NCBI RefSeq assembly: GCF_009904055.1
Contig: NZ_WYDP01000003.1
Coordinates: 248,001 to 312,000 of the forward strand
Source: Rubellimicrobium sp. CFH 75288
GTDB lineage: Bacteria > Pseudomonadota > Alphaproteobacteria > Rhodobacterales > Rhodobacteraceae
Length of the DNA stretch: 64,000 nt
Reading direction: 5' to 3'
Shown one piece after another: positions 50,457 through 58,380 of the stretch (position 1 is its first letter; each line of letters opens with the position of its first letter). The notes below the pieces were generated by a model, which worked only from the letters and a program-made list of their open reading frames with translations, was not told the origin of the DNA and did no database searches. The translations under genes and the position numbers were made by a program.

Positions 50457-51539
50457 TCATTCGGCCGCGACGGGGGCGGCATGGAACTCGTCGCGATAGG
50501 GGCGGGCCGTGGGCGGAAGCGCCCGCCGCAGGGCCACGTCCTCGCCCCGGAGCTGGCGGCGCAGGATGGGCAGCATCTCGCGGTAGCCGGCCCAGATCGA
50601 GGGCGCGGGAGCGGGCAGGTCGTGGCGGATCAGCGCGTGCAGCCGCGGCAGCGCGTGATAGGGCACCATCGGGAACATGTGGTGCTCCACGTGGTAGTTC
50701 ATGTTCCAGTAGATGAAGCGCGAGACGGGGTTCATCAGCACGGTGCGCGAGTTGAGCCGGTGGTCGGTCACGTCGTCGGCCAGTCCCCCGTGCTGGAGAA
50801 GCCCCGTCAGCACGTGGTGCCAGGCGCCGTAGAGGCGCGGCCCCCCGATCAGCAGGAGCGGCAGCCAGGAGGACAGGAGCAGCGCGGCGGCGACGGTGGC
50901 GGCGTAGATGGCGAGCCAGAGGCGCGCGATGCGCACGACCTTCGGCGCCTCGGAGGGGGGAATGAAGGTCGCCTCCTCCGGGTGGAGGCGGCCCGCGGCG
51001 TTGAGGATCATGCGGCGGAGGGCGGCCAGCACATCGGGGATGCCGACGAGGTTGAGCACGAGCCGCGCCAGCGCCGGGGGGCGCATCACCGCGATCTCCG
51101 GGTCGCGGCCGACGATGATCGTGTCGGTATGATGGCGCGCATGGCTCCAGCGCCAGGAGACGGGATTGCGCATCATCATGAACGAGGCGAGCTGATAGAC
51201 GGCCTCGTTCATCCAGCCGGTGCGGAAGGCCGTGCCGTGCCCGCATTCGTGCCAGCGCGAATCGCCGCCCGAGCCGTAGAGGACCCCGTAGCCGAGCCAG
51301 AAGGGCAGGGACCACCAGGCATGTCCCGCGACCCAGAGCCACGAGGCGGTCCCGGCAAGGAGCGCCATGGCCCCGAGCCAGACGAGCGTGTCGCGGATCG
51401 CGGGGCCGTCGCGGCGCTGCATCAGATCCTTCATGGTCTTGCGGGGGATCTCCGAATGGTACCACTCGGCCGCCGCGAGGCCGGTTTCGACGGCGCGGCG
51501 GGCATCGGGTCCTCTCAGGCTGTAGTCGCGCGGGCGCAT
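50457..51539 (-). CDS. Membrane di-iron desaturase/hydroxylase, MocD-like
   Basis: The 360-residue integral membrane enzyme has the three histidine boxes of fatty-acid-desaturase-type oxygenases: HECGH (97-101), HARHH (133-137) and HVEHH (283-287). Hydrophobic pairs lie between them. Paired with a Rieske ferredoxin and placed beside inositol genes, it resembles MocD, the oxygenase of rhizopine demethylation. A plain lipid desaturase is the alternative. It is transcribed divergently from the LacI-type regulator. Confidence 0.83.
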   Translation of the reverse strand: MRPRDYSLRGPDARRAVETGLAAAEWYHSEIPRKTMKDLMQRRDGPAIRDTLVWLGAMALLAGTASWLWVAGHAWWSLPFWLGYGVLYGSGGDSRWHECGHGTAFRTGWMNEAVYQLASFMMMRNPVSWRWSHARHHTDTIIVGRDPEIAVMRPPALARLVLNLVGIPDVLAALRRMILNAAGRLHPEEATFIPPSEAPKVVRIARLWLAIYAATVAAALLLSSWLPLLLIGGPRLYGAWHHVLTGLLQHGGLADDVTDHRLNSRTVLMNPVSRFIYWNMNYHVEHHMFPMVPYHALPRLHALIRHDLPAPAPSIWAGYREMLPILRRQLRGEDVALRRALPPTARPYRDEFHAAPVAAE

Positions 51540-51676
51540 GGTGGTTCTCCTCCGGTGCGGGTGCCGCAGGCGGCCTAGCGCAGCGGATGGCGCGGCCGAA
51601 GCGAGGGGGATGGACTTTTCCGCAGGTTTCGTCAGGGATGAGGGGATCACGTGATGCAATTCCTTCAGGATCGGGC
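51540..51676. promoter_or_regulatory. Divergent promoter region of mocD-like and lacI-like genes
   Basis: It contains TTTCGTCAGG at 51627-51636, repeated exactly at 52714-52723 beyond the regulator gene, and a perfect palindrome ATCACGTGAT at 51646-51655. Either could be the operator of the adjacent LacI-type protein. Confidence 0.45.
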
Positions 51677-52708
51677 ATGGGCCGTCGGCCGACCATCCGC
51701 GATGTCGCCACGGCCGCCGGCGTGAGCCCGGCGACGGTGGATCGCGTGCTGAACGGGCGCGAGGCAGTGCGCGAGGAGACGGCGCGCCGGGTCTACGAGG
51801 CGGCGCGGCGGATCGGCTATCACGCCGCGCCGCTGATCGCCCAGCGCCTGCGGCCCGATGTGCCGGAGCTGCGGCTGGGCGTGGTGCTGCACAAGGAGAA
51901 GCAGGCCTTCTACCGTGCCTTTGCCGCCGAGCTGGAGGCGGCGGCGCGACGGGCGACCGGGCTGCGCGTGCGTCTGGCGATCGAGTTCTCGCCCTCGCAG
52001 GCGCCGGGGGACTTCATCCGCCTGATCGAGGGGATGCGAGGGAGGGCGGACGCGGTGGCGGCCACGGCCGTCTCGCACCCGGACGTGACGGAGGCCATCG
52101 CCGCGCTCAAGGCCGAGGGCGTGCCGGGATTCGCGCTGCTCAACGACTTCGCGGCCGGGGTGCGGCAGAGCTATCTGGGCCTCAACAACATCAAGGTCGG
52201 GCGGATCGCCGCCTCGGCCATCGCGATGGCGGCGCACCGGCCGGGCAAGGTGGCGGTGTTCGTGGGTGGCTACCGCTGGCACGGCCACGAGTTGCGCGAG
52301 ACGGGATTCCGCTCCTACTTCCGCGAGTTCGCCCCGCATTTCGCGGTGCTCGACACGCTCGTGAACCTCGAGACGCGGCAGCTGACCTACGAGGCGACGC
52401 TGGACCTGCTCGAGCGGCACCCGGACCTGCGGGGGATCTACTGCGCGGGCGGCGGCATGGAAGGGGCCATCGCCGCGCTGCGGGAAGTGCGCGATCCGGG
52501 GGCGGTGCAGCTCGTCGTCAACGAGGTGACGCCAGAAAGCCGGGCCGCGCTGGTGGACCGCTATGCGACCATGGTGATCGCCACGCCGCTGCCGCAGCTC
52601 TGCGACGACCTGATCCGCCTGGCGGCCGAGGCGGTGCGCGGCGGTCTCTCGCCCGTGCCGGGGCAGCATTTCCTGCGCCCCGAACTGGTCCTGCCCGAAT
52701 CGGTGTGA
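51677..52708 (+). CDS. LacI-family transcriptional regulator of the inositol island
   Basis: The 343-residue protein opens with a LacI helix-turn-helix ('MGRRPTIRDVATAAGVSPAT', then VDRVLNGREAVREET). A periplasmic-binding-protein-like effector domain follows, with 'GVVLHKEKQAFYRAFAAELE' and 'HGHELRETGFRSYFREF'. The start is set at the methionine just before the HTH; AGGAT precedes it. It sits at the head of the iol operon and divergent from the mocD-like gene, so it probably controls both, with an inositol-derived effector. Confidence 0.9.
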   Translation: MGRRPTIRDVATAAGVSPATVDRVLNGREAVREETARRVYEAARRIGYHAAPLIAQRLRPDVPELRLGVVLHKEKQAFYRAFAAELEAAARRATGLRVRLAIEFSPSQAPGDFIRLIEGMRGRADAVAATAVSHPDVTEAIAALKAEGVPGFALLNDFAAGVRQSYLGLNNIKVGRIAASAIAMAAHRPGKVAVFVGGYRWHGHELRETGFRSYFREFAPHFAVLDTLVNLETRQLTYEATLDLLERHPDLRGIYCAGGGMEGAIAALREVRDPGAVQLVVNEVTPESRAALVDRYATMVIATPLPQLCDDLIRLAAEAVRGGLSPVPGQHFLRPELVLPESV

Positions 52709-52723
52709 CGTCTTTTCGTCAGG
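52706..52723. promoter_or_regulatory. Inverted repeat upstream of the iol operon
   Basis: TGACG (52706-52710) and CGTCA (52717-52721) form an inverted repeat with a six-base spacer, overlapping the regulator stop. TTTCGTCAGG within it is the same 10-mer as at 51627-51636. It lies 135 bp before the isomerase gene and is a candidate LacI-type operator. Confidence 0.4.
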
Positions 52724-52857
52724 ATTGCGCGGGACGGCGCCTCAGGCTCTGAGGTGAAGATCGCACCCTGCGGTTGACGGGCCGGGCGGCGGGGGCGAGC
52801 GTCGAACCGGACCGCCGGCGGATCGGAACCGCCGCGCGGGCAGGGGGAGAGAGGGCC

Positions 52858-53676
52858 ATGCCGGCGTTCGCGATCAACCACATGACGGCGCCGGCCCTGT
52901 CCTTTGCGCGTCTGGCGGATCTGGCGGCCACGCTGGGCTGTGCGGGAGTCGAGGCGCGCACCGATCTGGGCAGGCCCCCCTTCGACGGGGCGGAGCCGGC
53001 GGCGGCGGGGGCGGCGCTGCGCGCGCGGGGGCTGCGGCTCCTGGCCCTGGCCGAACTGGCGCGCTTCAACGACTGGACCGGCGACCGGGAATCGGAGGCG
53101 CTCTCGCTGATCCGCGCGGCCGCGGCGGCGGGCGCGGAGGGCGTGGCGCTGATCCCGCGCAACGACGGGGCCGGACTGAACAACGGCGAGCGGCAGGCCA
53201 ACCTGCGCGTGGCGCTGCGCGCGCTGGGGCCGATCCTGGAGGATCACGGCCTGATCGGGCTGATCGAGCCGCTGGGCTTCGAGACCTCCTCGCTGCGGCT
53301 GAAGGAGGAGGCGGCGGAGGCGGTCGAGGCGCTGGGCCTGCGCGGGCGGTTCCGGCTGGTCCACGACACGTTCCACCATCACCTGGCGGGCGAGGCGGCG
53401 CTGTTTCCCGACCTGACGGGACTCGTCCATGTCTCGGGCGTGGAGGACCCCGCGCCCTCGGCCTCCGAGATGCGCGACGGGCACCGGGTGCTGCCGGGGC
53501 CGGGCGACCGGCTGGGCAGCGTGGCGCAGATCCGTGCCCTGGAGGCGGCGGGCTGGCGCGGGGTGGCGAGCGTGGAATGCTTTGCCGCCTCGGTCCATGC
53601 GCTGCCCGACCCGGAGGGCGCGCTGCGCCGGTCGATGGAGTTTCTCCGGGACGGGGTCGCCCGCGAGGCGGCCTGA
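52858..53676 (+). CDS. TIM-barrel sugar isomerase, IolI-like
   Basis: The 272-residue AP-endonuclease-2-type TIM barrel has metal-site residues in 'LIGLIEPLGFETSSL' (Glu), 'RLVHDTFHHHLAG' (Asp, His), 'VHVSGVEDP' (His) and ASVECF (Glu). The pattern and length fit IolI, inosose isomerase, which interconverts keto-inositols, better than the inosose dehydratase IolE. MocC-type rhizopine proteins share this fold, so that is an alternative. GGGGAGAG precedes the ATG. Confidence 0.78.
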   Translation: MPAFAINHMTAPALSFARLADLAATLGCAGVEARTDLGRPPFDGAEPAAAGAALRARGLRLLALAELARFNDWTGDRESEALSLIRAAAAAGAEGVALIPRNDGAGLNNGERQANLRVALRALGPILEDHGLIGLIEPLGFETSSLRLKEEAAEAVEALGLRGRFRLVHDTFHHHLAGEAALFPDLTGLVHVSGVEDPAPSASEMRDGHRVLPGPGDRLGSVAQIRALEAAGWRGVASVECFAASVHALPDPEGALRRSMEFLRDGVAREAA

Positions 53677-53762
53677 CGGAGGGAAAGGGGCCGCCGCCCG
53701 AGGGGTGCGGCTTTCCGGCCGAGGAGGAACGGCGCGCCGGACGCCTGAACGGGAGGACACGG

Positions 53763-54704
53763 ATGACACGCAACACCATCGCAGCGGGCCTGATCGGGAT
53801 TCTGGCCGGCACCGCCAGTGCCGAGACGATCGGCGTTTCCATGGCGCTGTTCGACGACAACTTCCTGACCGTGCTGCGCAACGGGATGATCGCGCATGCG
53901 CAGGGCTTGGAGGGCGTGGACCTGCAGGTGGAGGATGCGCAGAACGACGTGGGCCGGCAGCTCAACCAGATCGAGAACTTCATCGCCGCGGGCGTGGATG
54001 CGATCATCGTCAACCCGGTGGACACCTCGGCCACGCAGGCGATGACGGATGCCGCCGCGGCGGCGGGTGTGCCGCTGGTCTTCGTCAACCGAATGCCGAT
54101 CAACCTCGAGAGCCTGCCGGACAACCAGGCCTTTGTCGGCTCGAACGAGCGGGACTCGGGCACGTTGCAGGGCACGGAGGTGTGCCGTCTGCTGCGCGAG
54201 CAGGGCACCGACCCCGCCCGGGTCATCCTGATCATGGGCGAGCTGTCCAACGAGGCGGCGATCACGCGCTCGCAGATGATCCGGGACACGGTGGCGCGCG
54301 AGGATTGCGCGTTCATGGAGATCGTGGAGGAGCAGACGGGCAACTGGAACCGCCAGCAGGGCGCGGACCTGATGACCAACTGGCTGGGCGCGGGGGTCGA
54401 GTTCGACGCCGTGGTCTCGAACAACGACGAGATGGCGATCGGTGCGATCCAGTCCCTGAAGGCGGCCGGGATCTCGATGGACGACGTCATCGTGGCCGGG
54501 ATCGACGCCACGCAGGACGCGCTGGCCGCGATGCAGGCGGGCGATCTGGACGTGACGGTGTTCCAGGACGCGGCCGGGCAGGGCGCGGGCGCGGTGGACA
54601 CCGCCCTGGCGCTGGCGCGCGGGGAGGAGGTCGCGCGCGAGGTCTGGATCCCCTTCGAGCTCGTGACGCCGGAGAACATCGACGGGTACCTGACCCGCAA
54701 CTGA
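53763..54704 (+). CDS. Inositol-type ABC transporter substrate-binding protein
   Basis: The 313-residue protein has a signal peptide (about 1-20, ending TASA) and a ribose-type binding fold ('ETIGVSMALFDDNFLTVLRN', 'GVDAIIVNPVDTSATQAMTD', 'VVSNNDEMAIGAIQSLKAAG'). It resembles the myo-inositol binding proteins of alphaproteobacteria and the rhizopine-binding MocB. Its partners are the permease and ATPase downstream. GGGAGGACA precedes the ATG. Confidence 0.9.
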   Translation: MTRNTIAAGLIGILAGTASAETIGVSMALFDDNFLTVLRNGMIAHAQGLEGVDLQVEDAQNDVGRQLNQIENFIAAGVDAIIVNPVDTSATQAMTDAAAAAGVPLVFVNRMPINLESLPDNQAFVGSNERDSGTLQGTEVCRLLREQGTDPARVILIMGELSNEAAITRSQMIRDTVAREDCAFMEIVEEQTGNWNRQQGADLMTNWLGAGVEFDAVVSNNDEMAIGAIQSLKAAGISMDDVIVAGIDATQDALAAMQAGDLDVTVFQDAAGQGAGAVDTALALARGEEVAREVWIPFELVTPENIDGYLTRN

Positions 54705-54709
54705 GGGGT

Positions 54710-54741
54710 GGGGCGGCGCGGGGGCGATCCCGCGCCGCCCC
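54710..54741 (+). other. 13-bp hairpin after the inositol binding-protein gene
   Basis: G54710-G54722 pairs perfectly with C54729-C54741 (GGGCGGCGCGGG and CCCGCGCCGCCC plus a closing G-C) around GGCGAT. There is no U-run. It occupies the same place as the hairpin at 21691-21714 in the other ABC operon. Confidence 0.5.
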
Positions 54742-54765
54742 GTGCGCGCGAGGAGGAGACCGCCC

Positions 54766-55809
54766 ATGGCCGACATGGCGATCAATCCGGGTGCGGCCGC
54801 CCCGAGGGGCCGGCGCGCCTGGCCCACGGAACTGAACGCGCTGATCGGCCTGGTGGCCATCGCGCTGGTCTTCGAGGCGCTGGCCTGGGCGATCCGGGGT
54901 CAGACCTTCCTGGGCAACACGGCGATCCTGCGGATCATGATCCTGCAGGTGGCGGTGGTGGGGATCATCGCCATCGGGGTGACGCAGGTCATCATCACGG
55001 GGGGGATCGACCTGTCCTCGGGCAGCCTCGTGGGGATGGTGGGGATCATCGCCATGAGCTTTGCCCAGGCGGGCACGCGCAACGGCGCGGACTTCACCGG
55101 CGCGGTGTTCTGGGAGCAGGGCTGGGTCGATCTGCCGGTGGCGGTGCCCATCGCCGTGGGCCTGGTGCTGGGGCTGATCGCGGGGGTCGTGAACGGGGCG
55201 CTGGTGGCCTATGCGAAGATCCCGCCCTTCATCGCCACGCTGGGCATGATGGTGACGGCGCGCGGCGTGGCCAAGTGGTGGACGGCCGGGGAGGCCGTCT
55301 CCAATCCCACCCCGTCCTTCGCCGCGCTGGGGCAGGGGATGATGCCGGTGCTGATCTTCGTGGCGCTGGCCGTGCTGTTCCAGGCGCTGCTGAGCTTCAC
55401 GCTCTACGGGACGCGCACCTATGCGATCGGCTCCAACCGCGACGCAGCGCGCATGTCGGGGATCAATGTCGAGCGCCACCTGGTGCTGGTCTATGCGCTG
55501 GCCGGCAGCCTCGCCGCGGTGGCGGGCCTGATCGCGGTGTCGCGGCAGCTGACCGCGCAGGCGGGGCTGGGGGTGATGTACGAACTCGACGCGATCGCCA
55601 TGGCGGTGATCGGGGGCGTGAGCCTGGTCGGCGGGCGAGGCTCGATCATCGGCACGGCGCTGGGGATGCTGATCTTCGGCATCATCATCAGCGGGTTCAC
55701 CTTTCTGCGCGTGGACGCCTACTATCAGGAGATGATCAAGGGCGGCATCATCGTCGGCGCCGTCGCGCTGGACGTCTGGCGGCAGCGGCGCCGCGCGCTG
55801 AGGGGGTGA
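54766..55809 (+). CDS. Inositol-type ABC transporter permease
   Basis: The 347-residue RbsC-type permease has eight to ten membrane helices and the family's 'ITGGIDLSSGSLVGMVGIIA', 'TYAIGSNRDAARMSGINVER' and 'AVIGGVSLVGGRGSIIGTAL' stretches. It forms a homodimer in CUT2 importers. AGGAGGAG at 54751-54758 fixes the ATG at 54766. The ATPase gene begins four bases after its stop. Confidence 0.93.
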   Translation: MADMAINPGAAAPRGRRAWPTELNALIGLVAIALVFEALAWAIRGQTFLGNTAILRIMILQVAVVGIIAIGVTQVIITGGIDLSSGSLVGMVGIIAMSFAQAGTRNGADFTGAVFWEQGWVDLPVAVPIAVGLVLGLIAGVVNGALVAYAKIPPFIATLGMMVTARGVAKWWTAGEAVSNPTPSFAALGQGMMPVLIFVALAVLFQALLSFTLYGTRTYAIGSNRDAARMSGINVERHLVLVYALAGSLAAVAGLIAVSRQLTAQAGLGVMYELDAIAMAVIGGVSLVGGRGSIIGTALGMLIFGIIISGFTFLRVDAYYQEMIKGGIIVGAVALDVWRQRRRALRG

Positions 55810-55813
55810 GGCG

Positions 55814-56584
55814 ATGGCGGAGGTGGTGCTGCGGACCGAGGGGCTGACCAAGCATTACGGCGGCGTCCATGCCCTGGTGAACGCGGATTTCGAGCTGCGC
55901 CGGGGCGAGCATGTCGCCATCGTCGGCGACAACGGCGCGGGCAAGTCCACCTTCGTGCGCCAGATCACGGGGGTGGAGCAGCGCACCGCGGGGCGCATCT
56001 GGTTCGACGGCCGCGAGGTCCATTTCGCGGGTCCCCTGGAGGCGCGCGAGGCGGGGATGGAATGCGTGTTCCAGAACCTCGCATTGGCCGACGATCTGGA
56101 CGTGCCCTCGAACCTGTTCCTGGGGCGCGAGATCATCCGCTGGAACCTGGGGCCGTTCTCGATCCTGGACCGGCGGGCCATGCGGCGGGCGACGGAGGAG
56201 GGGCTGCGGCGGACGGGCGTGCGCATCCCGCGGCTGGACAACGCGATCCGGCACATGTCGGGCGGGCAGCGGCAATGCGTGGCCATCGCGCGGTCGGCCA
56301 CCTTCGCCTCCAAGCTCATCATCATGGACGAGCCCACGGCGGCGCTGGGTGTGCAGGAGACCGCGCAGGTCGAGAACATCATCCGCAACCTGAAGGATCA
56401 GGGCATTCCCCTCATCCTCATCAGCCACAACCTGCGGCAGGTCTTCGACCTGGTGGACCGGATCGTGGTGTTCCGGCGGGGGCACATCGTCGCCTCGCTC
56501 CGGCGGGAGGAGACGGACGGCAACGACATCGTGGCCTACATCACGGGCGTGAAGTCGCAGAACGCGGCGGCGGCGCTGATCTGA
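55814..56584 (+). CDS. Inositol-type ABC transporter ATP-binding protein (single domain)
   Basis: The 256-residue ATPase has Walker A GDNGAGKST, signature MSGGQRQ, Walker B LIIMDEPTAALG and H-loop ISHN. CUT2 importers usually have a fused two-domain ATPase of about 500 residues; this one is half that length, as in some alphaproteobacterial inositol and fructose systems. Its stop overlaps the SDR start by one base (TGATG). Confidence 0.92.
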   Translation: MAEVVLRTEGLTKHYGGVHALVNADFELRRGEHVAIVGDNGAGKSTFVRQITGVEQRTAGRIWFDGREVHFAGPLEAREAGMECVFQNLALADDLDVPSNLFLGREIIRWNLGPFSILDRRAMRRATEEGLRRTGVRIPRLDNAIRHMSGGQRQCVAIARSATFASKLIIMDEPTAALGVQETAQVENIIRNLKDQGIPLILISHNLRQVFDLVDRIVVFRRGHIVASLRREETDGNDIVAYITGVKSQNAAAALI

Positions 56585-57351
56585 TGGGGGCGCATGAGCA
56601 GACGGTCGCCGTCGTCACGGGCGGGACGCAGGGCCTCGGGCTGGCGGTGGCGGAGGCGCTGCGGGCGGAGGGCTGCACCCGGCTGCTGCTGGCGGGGCGC
56701 GACCGCGCCAGGGGAGAAGCGGCGGCCGCGCGGGTCGGCGGCGTCTTTGTGGCGGCCGACATGGGCGATCCGGGGCAGGCGGCGGGGCTGATCGACGCGG
56801 CGGCGGCGCGCTGGGGGCGGGTGACGGCGCTGGTCAACGCGGCGGCGGTGACGGACCGCGCCTCGGTGCTGGACTGCACGGTGGAGGAGTGGGACCGGCA
56901 GTTCGCCGTCAACGCGCGGGGGCCGTTCTTCGCGCTCCAGCGGCTGGCGCAGCGGGCCGTGGAGGGCGGGCATCCGGCGGGCTGCGTCAACATCCTGAGC
57001 ATGGTCGTCCATTGCGGGCAGAGCTTTCTCGCGCCCTATTCGGCGTCCAAGGCAGCCCTTGCCAACGTGACCAAGAACGCGGCGCAGGCGCTGCGGCGGC
57101 ACCGCATCCGGGTGAACGGGATCAATTGCGGCTGGATGGACACGCCAGGCGAGGATGCCACCCAGCGCCGCTGGCACGGGGCGGGCGACGACTGGCTGGA
57201 GCGGGCGGAGGCGTCCGCGCCGATGGGGATGCTGGTCAAGCCCGAGCACGTGGCGGCGCTGGTCTGCTATCTGCTGTCCAAGCGGTCGGGCGTGATGACC
57301 GGCGCGCTTGTCGATTTCGATCAGAACGTGGCCGGAGCCTATCCGGAATGA
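56584..57351 (+). CDS. SDR family oxidoreductase of the inositol operon
   Basis: The 255-residue SDR has TGGTQGLG, the Ser in NILSMVVH and YSASK. The C-terminal 'SGVMTGALVDFDQNVAGAYP' is a pattern I associate with SDRs inside inositol clusters. It may oxidise an inositol stereoisomer or an intermediate such as a keto-inositol. iolG follows after ten bases. Confidence 0.82.
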   Translation: MGAHEQTVAVVTGGTQGLGLAVAEALRAEGCTRLLLAGRDRARGEAAAARVGGVFVAADMGDPGQAAGLIDAAAARWGRVTALVNAAAVTDRASVLDCTVEEWDRQFAVNARGPFFALQRLAQRAVEGGHPAGCVNILSMVVHCGQSFLAPYSASKAALANVTKNAAQALRRHRIRVNGINCGWMDTPGEDATQRRWHGAGDDWLERAEASAPMGMLVKPEHVAALVCYLLSKRSGVMTGALVDFDQNVAGAYPE

Positions 57352-57361
57352 GGGACGCGAC

Positions 57362-58366
57362 ATGGCGGTGAGGATCGGGCTTCTGGGGGCGGGGCGCATC
57401 GGGCGGGTCCATGCGCGCGCCATCCGGGGCGAGGGGGGGGCGGAGCTGGTGGCGGTGGCCGATGCCGTGCCCTCGGCCGCGGAGGCGCTCGCGCGAGAGC
57501 ACGGGGCGGAGGTGCGCCCGGTGGAGGCGATCGAGCGGGCGGCGGACGTGGACGCGGTCGTGATCTGCACGCCGACCGACACCCATGCCGACCTGATCGA
57601 GCGGTTCGCGCGCGCGGGCAAGGCCGTGTTCTGCGAGAAGCCCATCGACCTGTCTCTGGCGCGGGTGAGGGCCTGCCTGCGCGTGGTGGAGGAGGCGGGG
57701 GCGGTGCTGATGGTGGGCTTCAACCGCCGCTTCGACCCCGATTTCTGCGCCGTCAAGGCGACGATCGAGGAGGGAACGATCGGAGCGGTGGAGATGGTCA
57801 CCATCGCCTCGCGCGATCCGGCGGCGCCCCCGCTCGACTACATCGCGCGCTCGGGCGGGATCTTCCGGGACATGACGATCCACGATTTCGACATGGCGCG
57901 CTGGCTGCTGGGCGAGGAGCCCGAGACGGTGTGGGCCGCGGCCTCGGTCCTGACCGATCCGGCGATCGGGGAGGCGGGCGACTTCGACAGCGCCAACGTG
58001 ATCCTGCGCACGGGTTCGGGGCGGCAGGCGATCATCACGAACTCGCGCCGGGCCGCCTATGGCTACGACCAGCGCATCGAGGTGCTGGGCGCGAAGGGGG
58101 CGGTCGCGGCCGAGAACCACCGGGAGGCCAACATCGAGGTGGCGACGGCCGCGGGGTTCGTGCGCCCGCCCCTGCTGGGCTTCTTCATGACGCGCTATGT
58201 GGCGGCCTATGCGGCCGAGATCGCGGCCTTTGTCCGCGCGGTGCGGGACGGGGAGGCGCCCTCGCCCTCCGGCGAGGACGGGATGCGGGCGCTAGCGCTG
58301 GCGGATGCGGCGCTGGTGTCGGTGCGCGAGGGGCGGGCCGTGCGCGTGGCCGAGATCACGGGCTGA
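57362..58366 (+). CDS. iolG: Inositol 2-dehydrogenase
   Basis: The 334-residue GFO/IDH/MocA-family enzyme oxidises myo-inositol to 2-keto-myo-inositol with NAD+. The Rossmann motif GAGRIG (9-14), the catalytic Lys93 in EKP and 'GGIFRDMTIHDFDMARWLLG' with the Asp and His of the active site are present. MocA of rhizopine catabolism belongs to the same family. iolC starts 14 bases later. Confidence 0.92.
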   Translation: MAVRIGLLGAGRIGRVHARAIRGEGGAELVAVADAVPSAAEALAREHGAEVRPVEAIERAADVDAVVICTPTDTHADLIERFARAGKAVFCEKPIDLSLARVRACLRVVEEAGAVLMVGFNRRFDPDFCAVKATIEEGTIGAVEMVTIASRDPAAPPLDYIARSGGIFRDMTIHDFDMARWLLGEEPETVWAAASVLTDPAIGEAGDFDSANVILRTGSGRQAIITNSRRAAYGYDQRIEVLGAKGAVAAENHREANIEVATAAGFVRPPLLGFFMTRYVAAYAAEIAAFVRAVRDGEAPSPSGEDGMRALALADAALVSVREGRAVRVAEITG

Positions 58367-58380
58367 GGGAGGGCGGGGCG

